A stretch of DNA of 64,000 nt from JBIOUF01 sp044866695. GTDB taxonomy: Bacteria > Actinomycetota > Actinomycetes > Propionibacteriales > Nocardioidaceae. The position numbers and the translations under genes were made by a program. The notes beneath the pieces were generated by a model. That model saw nothing but the letters and a program-made list of their open reading frames with translations. It was not told the DNA's origin and searched no databases. Shown here piece by piece: positions 63,349 through 64,000 of the stretch (its first letter is position 1; the number at the start of each line of letters is the position of its first letter). The DNA is taken from NCBI GenBank assembly GCA_044866695.1, contig JBIOUF010000273.1, positions 1 through 64,000 on the forward strand, in the 5' to 3' direction.

Positions 63349-63648
63349 TCAGGGCTCGACGTCGATGGTGGTGTAGGTCTTGACCGACCGTTCCTCGAGG
63401 TAGTCCAGGATGTAGCCGAACACCTTCTCCTGGAAGTGCGGCGTGGCCTTGTGAGCCTCGTAGCCGGCCTCGTCGACGTACTGCTCGTAGAGGAAGAAGG
63501 TGCGCGGGTCGTCGGGACTGACCTGCGCCTGGTAGAAGAGGTTGCCCTCCTCGGCGCGGGACAGCGGGGTCATCTCCCGGATGGTCTCCTCCACGCGCTT
63601 CTCCTCGCCTTCCTTGGCCTTCCAGATGGCGGCGACGACGAATGCCAT
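63349..63648 (-). CDS. Antibiotic-biosynthesis-monooxygenase-type (quinol monooxygenase) protein
   Basis: A 99-residue dimeric ferredoxin-like protein of the ABM family: FVVAAIWKAKEGEEKRVEET, then FYQAQVSPDDPRTFFLYEQY and THFQ-like TPHFQEKVFGY. Members oxidise quinols or aromatic polyketides without a cofactor, or trap reactive intermediates. ATG 63648 has an AAGGAGAG ribosome site. Part of the minus-strand run. Confidence 0.9.
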   Translation of the reverse strand: MAFVVAAIWKAKEGEEKRVEETIREMTPLSRAEEGNLFYQAQVSPDDPRTFFLYEQYVDEAGYEAHKATPHFQEKVFGYILDYLEERSVKTYTTIDVEP

Positions 63649-63729
63649 GTGCGTCTCTCCTTCTTCGTGGGTTCTGTTCCGTCCGTTGGTCGAGGTGCGA
63701 GCTGGGTCTCGCCGCTGGCTGAGGTGCAC

Positions 63730-63791
63730 CCTTCGAGACGGGCTCCTTCGTCGCCCTCCTCAGGACCGCTTGCGAGCCTCGAAACCAAGGG
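63730..63791. repeat. Dispersed TTTCGAGACG / CTCGCTCCTC palindromic repeat, copy 3
   Basis: CTTCGAGACGGGCTC at the left faces GCGAGCCTCGAAACCAAG at the right as an imperfect inverted repeat, between the FAH-type and monooxygenase genes. Confidence 0.65.
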
Positions 63792-63816
63792 CTGGGGTGG
63801 TCTGGTGCCTCGCGGG

Positions 63817-64000
63817 TCAGCCGGGTCGCGGGCCGACGGTGTTGCGGAGGATGCCGACGCCGCCGGCCTCCATCTCGATGCGGTCTCCTGGCTGCAGCCA
63901 GCGGTCCAGCTCCAGGCCGGAGCCACCGGTGGCGGTGCCGGAGCCGAGGACCTCGCCGGGCCGCAGGGTCAGCCCCTGGGAGGCGTAGGCGACCATCGCC
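63817..64000 (-). CDS. Fumarylacetoacetate hydrolase (FAH) family protein, C-terminal fragment
   Basis: The window's last 61 codons on the minus strand read MVAYASQGLTLRPGEVLGSG, then a Gly-rich loop (TATGGSGLELDRWLQPGD) and IEMEAGGVGILRNTVGP before the stop. That is the conserved C-terminal part of FAH-family enzymes (acylpyruvases, oxaloacetate decarboxylases, 2-oxo-hept-3-ene-dioate hydratases), which cleave C-C bonds in aromatic catabolism. The metal-binding N-terminal part is outside. Confidence 0.88.
   Translation of the reverse strand, partial: AMVAYASQGLTLRPGEVLGSGTATGGSGLELDRWLQPGDRIEMEAGGVGILRNTVGPRPG

Overview
The window is high-GC DNA with GTG/ATG starts, little intergenic space and a gene set typical of an actinobacterium. 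The block tRNA-Ser / SRP RNA / dnaX / ybaB / recR / DUF5063 / ask / asd, the pair tadA-associated protein / tadA / tRNA-Ser, the F420/deazaflavin-type oxidoreductases and the LytR_C protein all point to Propionibacteriales, most likely a Nocardioides-like member of Nocardioidaceae. That placement is inferred from gene content; no 16S gene is present.

Region by region. 1-4.4 kb: the end of a sensor histidine kinase, then a coupled pair of membrane glycosyltransferases (GT39 and GT2-GtrA). 4.4-9.4 kb: YihY/BrkB membrane protein, a 2-TM ion channel, RNA cyclic phosphodiesterase (thpR), an ACT protein, an NmrA-type reductase, a deazaflavin-dependent reductase and upp. 9.5-14.2 kb: tadA with its associated protein, tRNA-Ser(CGA), an LLM-family oxidoreductase, a conserved unknown and a CPA1 antiporter. 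14.2-17.1 kb: LytR_C protein, a small conserved protein and a HerA-like ATPase. 17.3-22.3 kb: a TrpB-like PLP enzyme, a LacI regulator and a divergent dehydrogenase/isomerase sugar pair with two visible operators.

22.6-34.9 kb is the accessory part: a channel-like membrane protein, acetyltransferases, YciI, two toxin-antitoxin pairs (TacAT-like and PIN/FitA-like), a serine hydrolase, a GlxA-type regulator, several unknown proteins, decayed TetR and sulfotransferase fragments, and a fasciclin lipoprotein divergent from a MerR-B12 regulator that carries the CarH photoreceptor residues. 35.3-38.3 kb is a large secreted GH106-like glycoside hydrolase. It is followed by decayed peptidase, transposase and integrase fragments that end at tRNA-Ser(GGA).

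39.7-45.9 kb is the conserved replication/repair and aspartate-pathway block. 46-53.6 kb holds a ROK regulator, GyrI-like protein, galactokinase, gamma-carbonic anhydrase, CYTH-like protein, M4 peptidase and FMN reductase. 53.7-64 kb is mostly minus strand: a CPA2 antiporter, two methyltransferases, a large LuxR regulator, a thioesterase, and a run (FAH-family enzyme, small monooxygenase, phosphatase, CoxG-like protein, MBL hydrolase) that looks like a catabolic operon entering from beyond the right edge.

Three families of dispersed intergenic repeats run through the window: a three-arm TTGTGGCCGA element (two copies with identical spacing), arrays of a 22-bp unit (four loci, two of them inverted around a dead gene), and TTTCGAGACG/CTCGCTCCTC palindromes (three loci). 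These and the CarH-like regulator are the most interesting unexplained items. No CRISPR array, phage or complete transposon was found.
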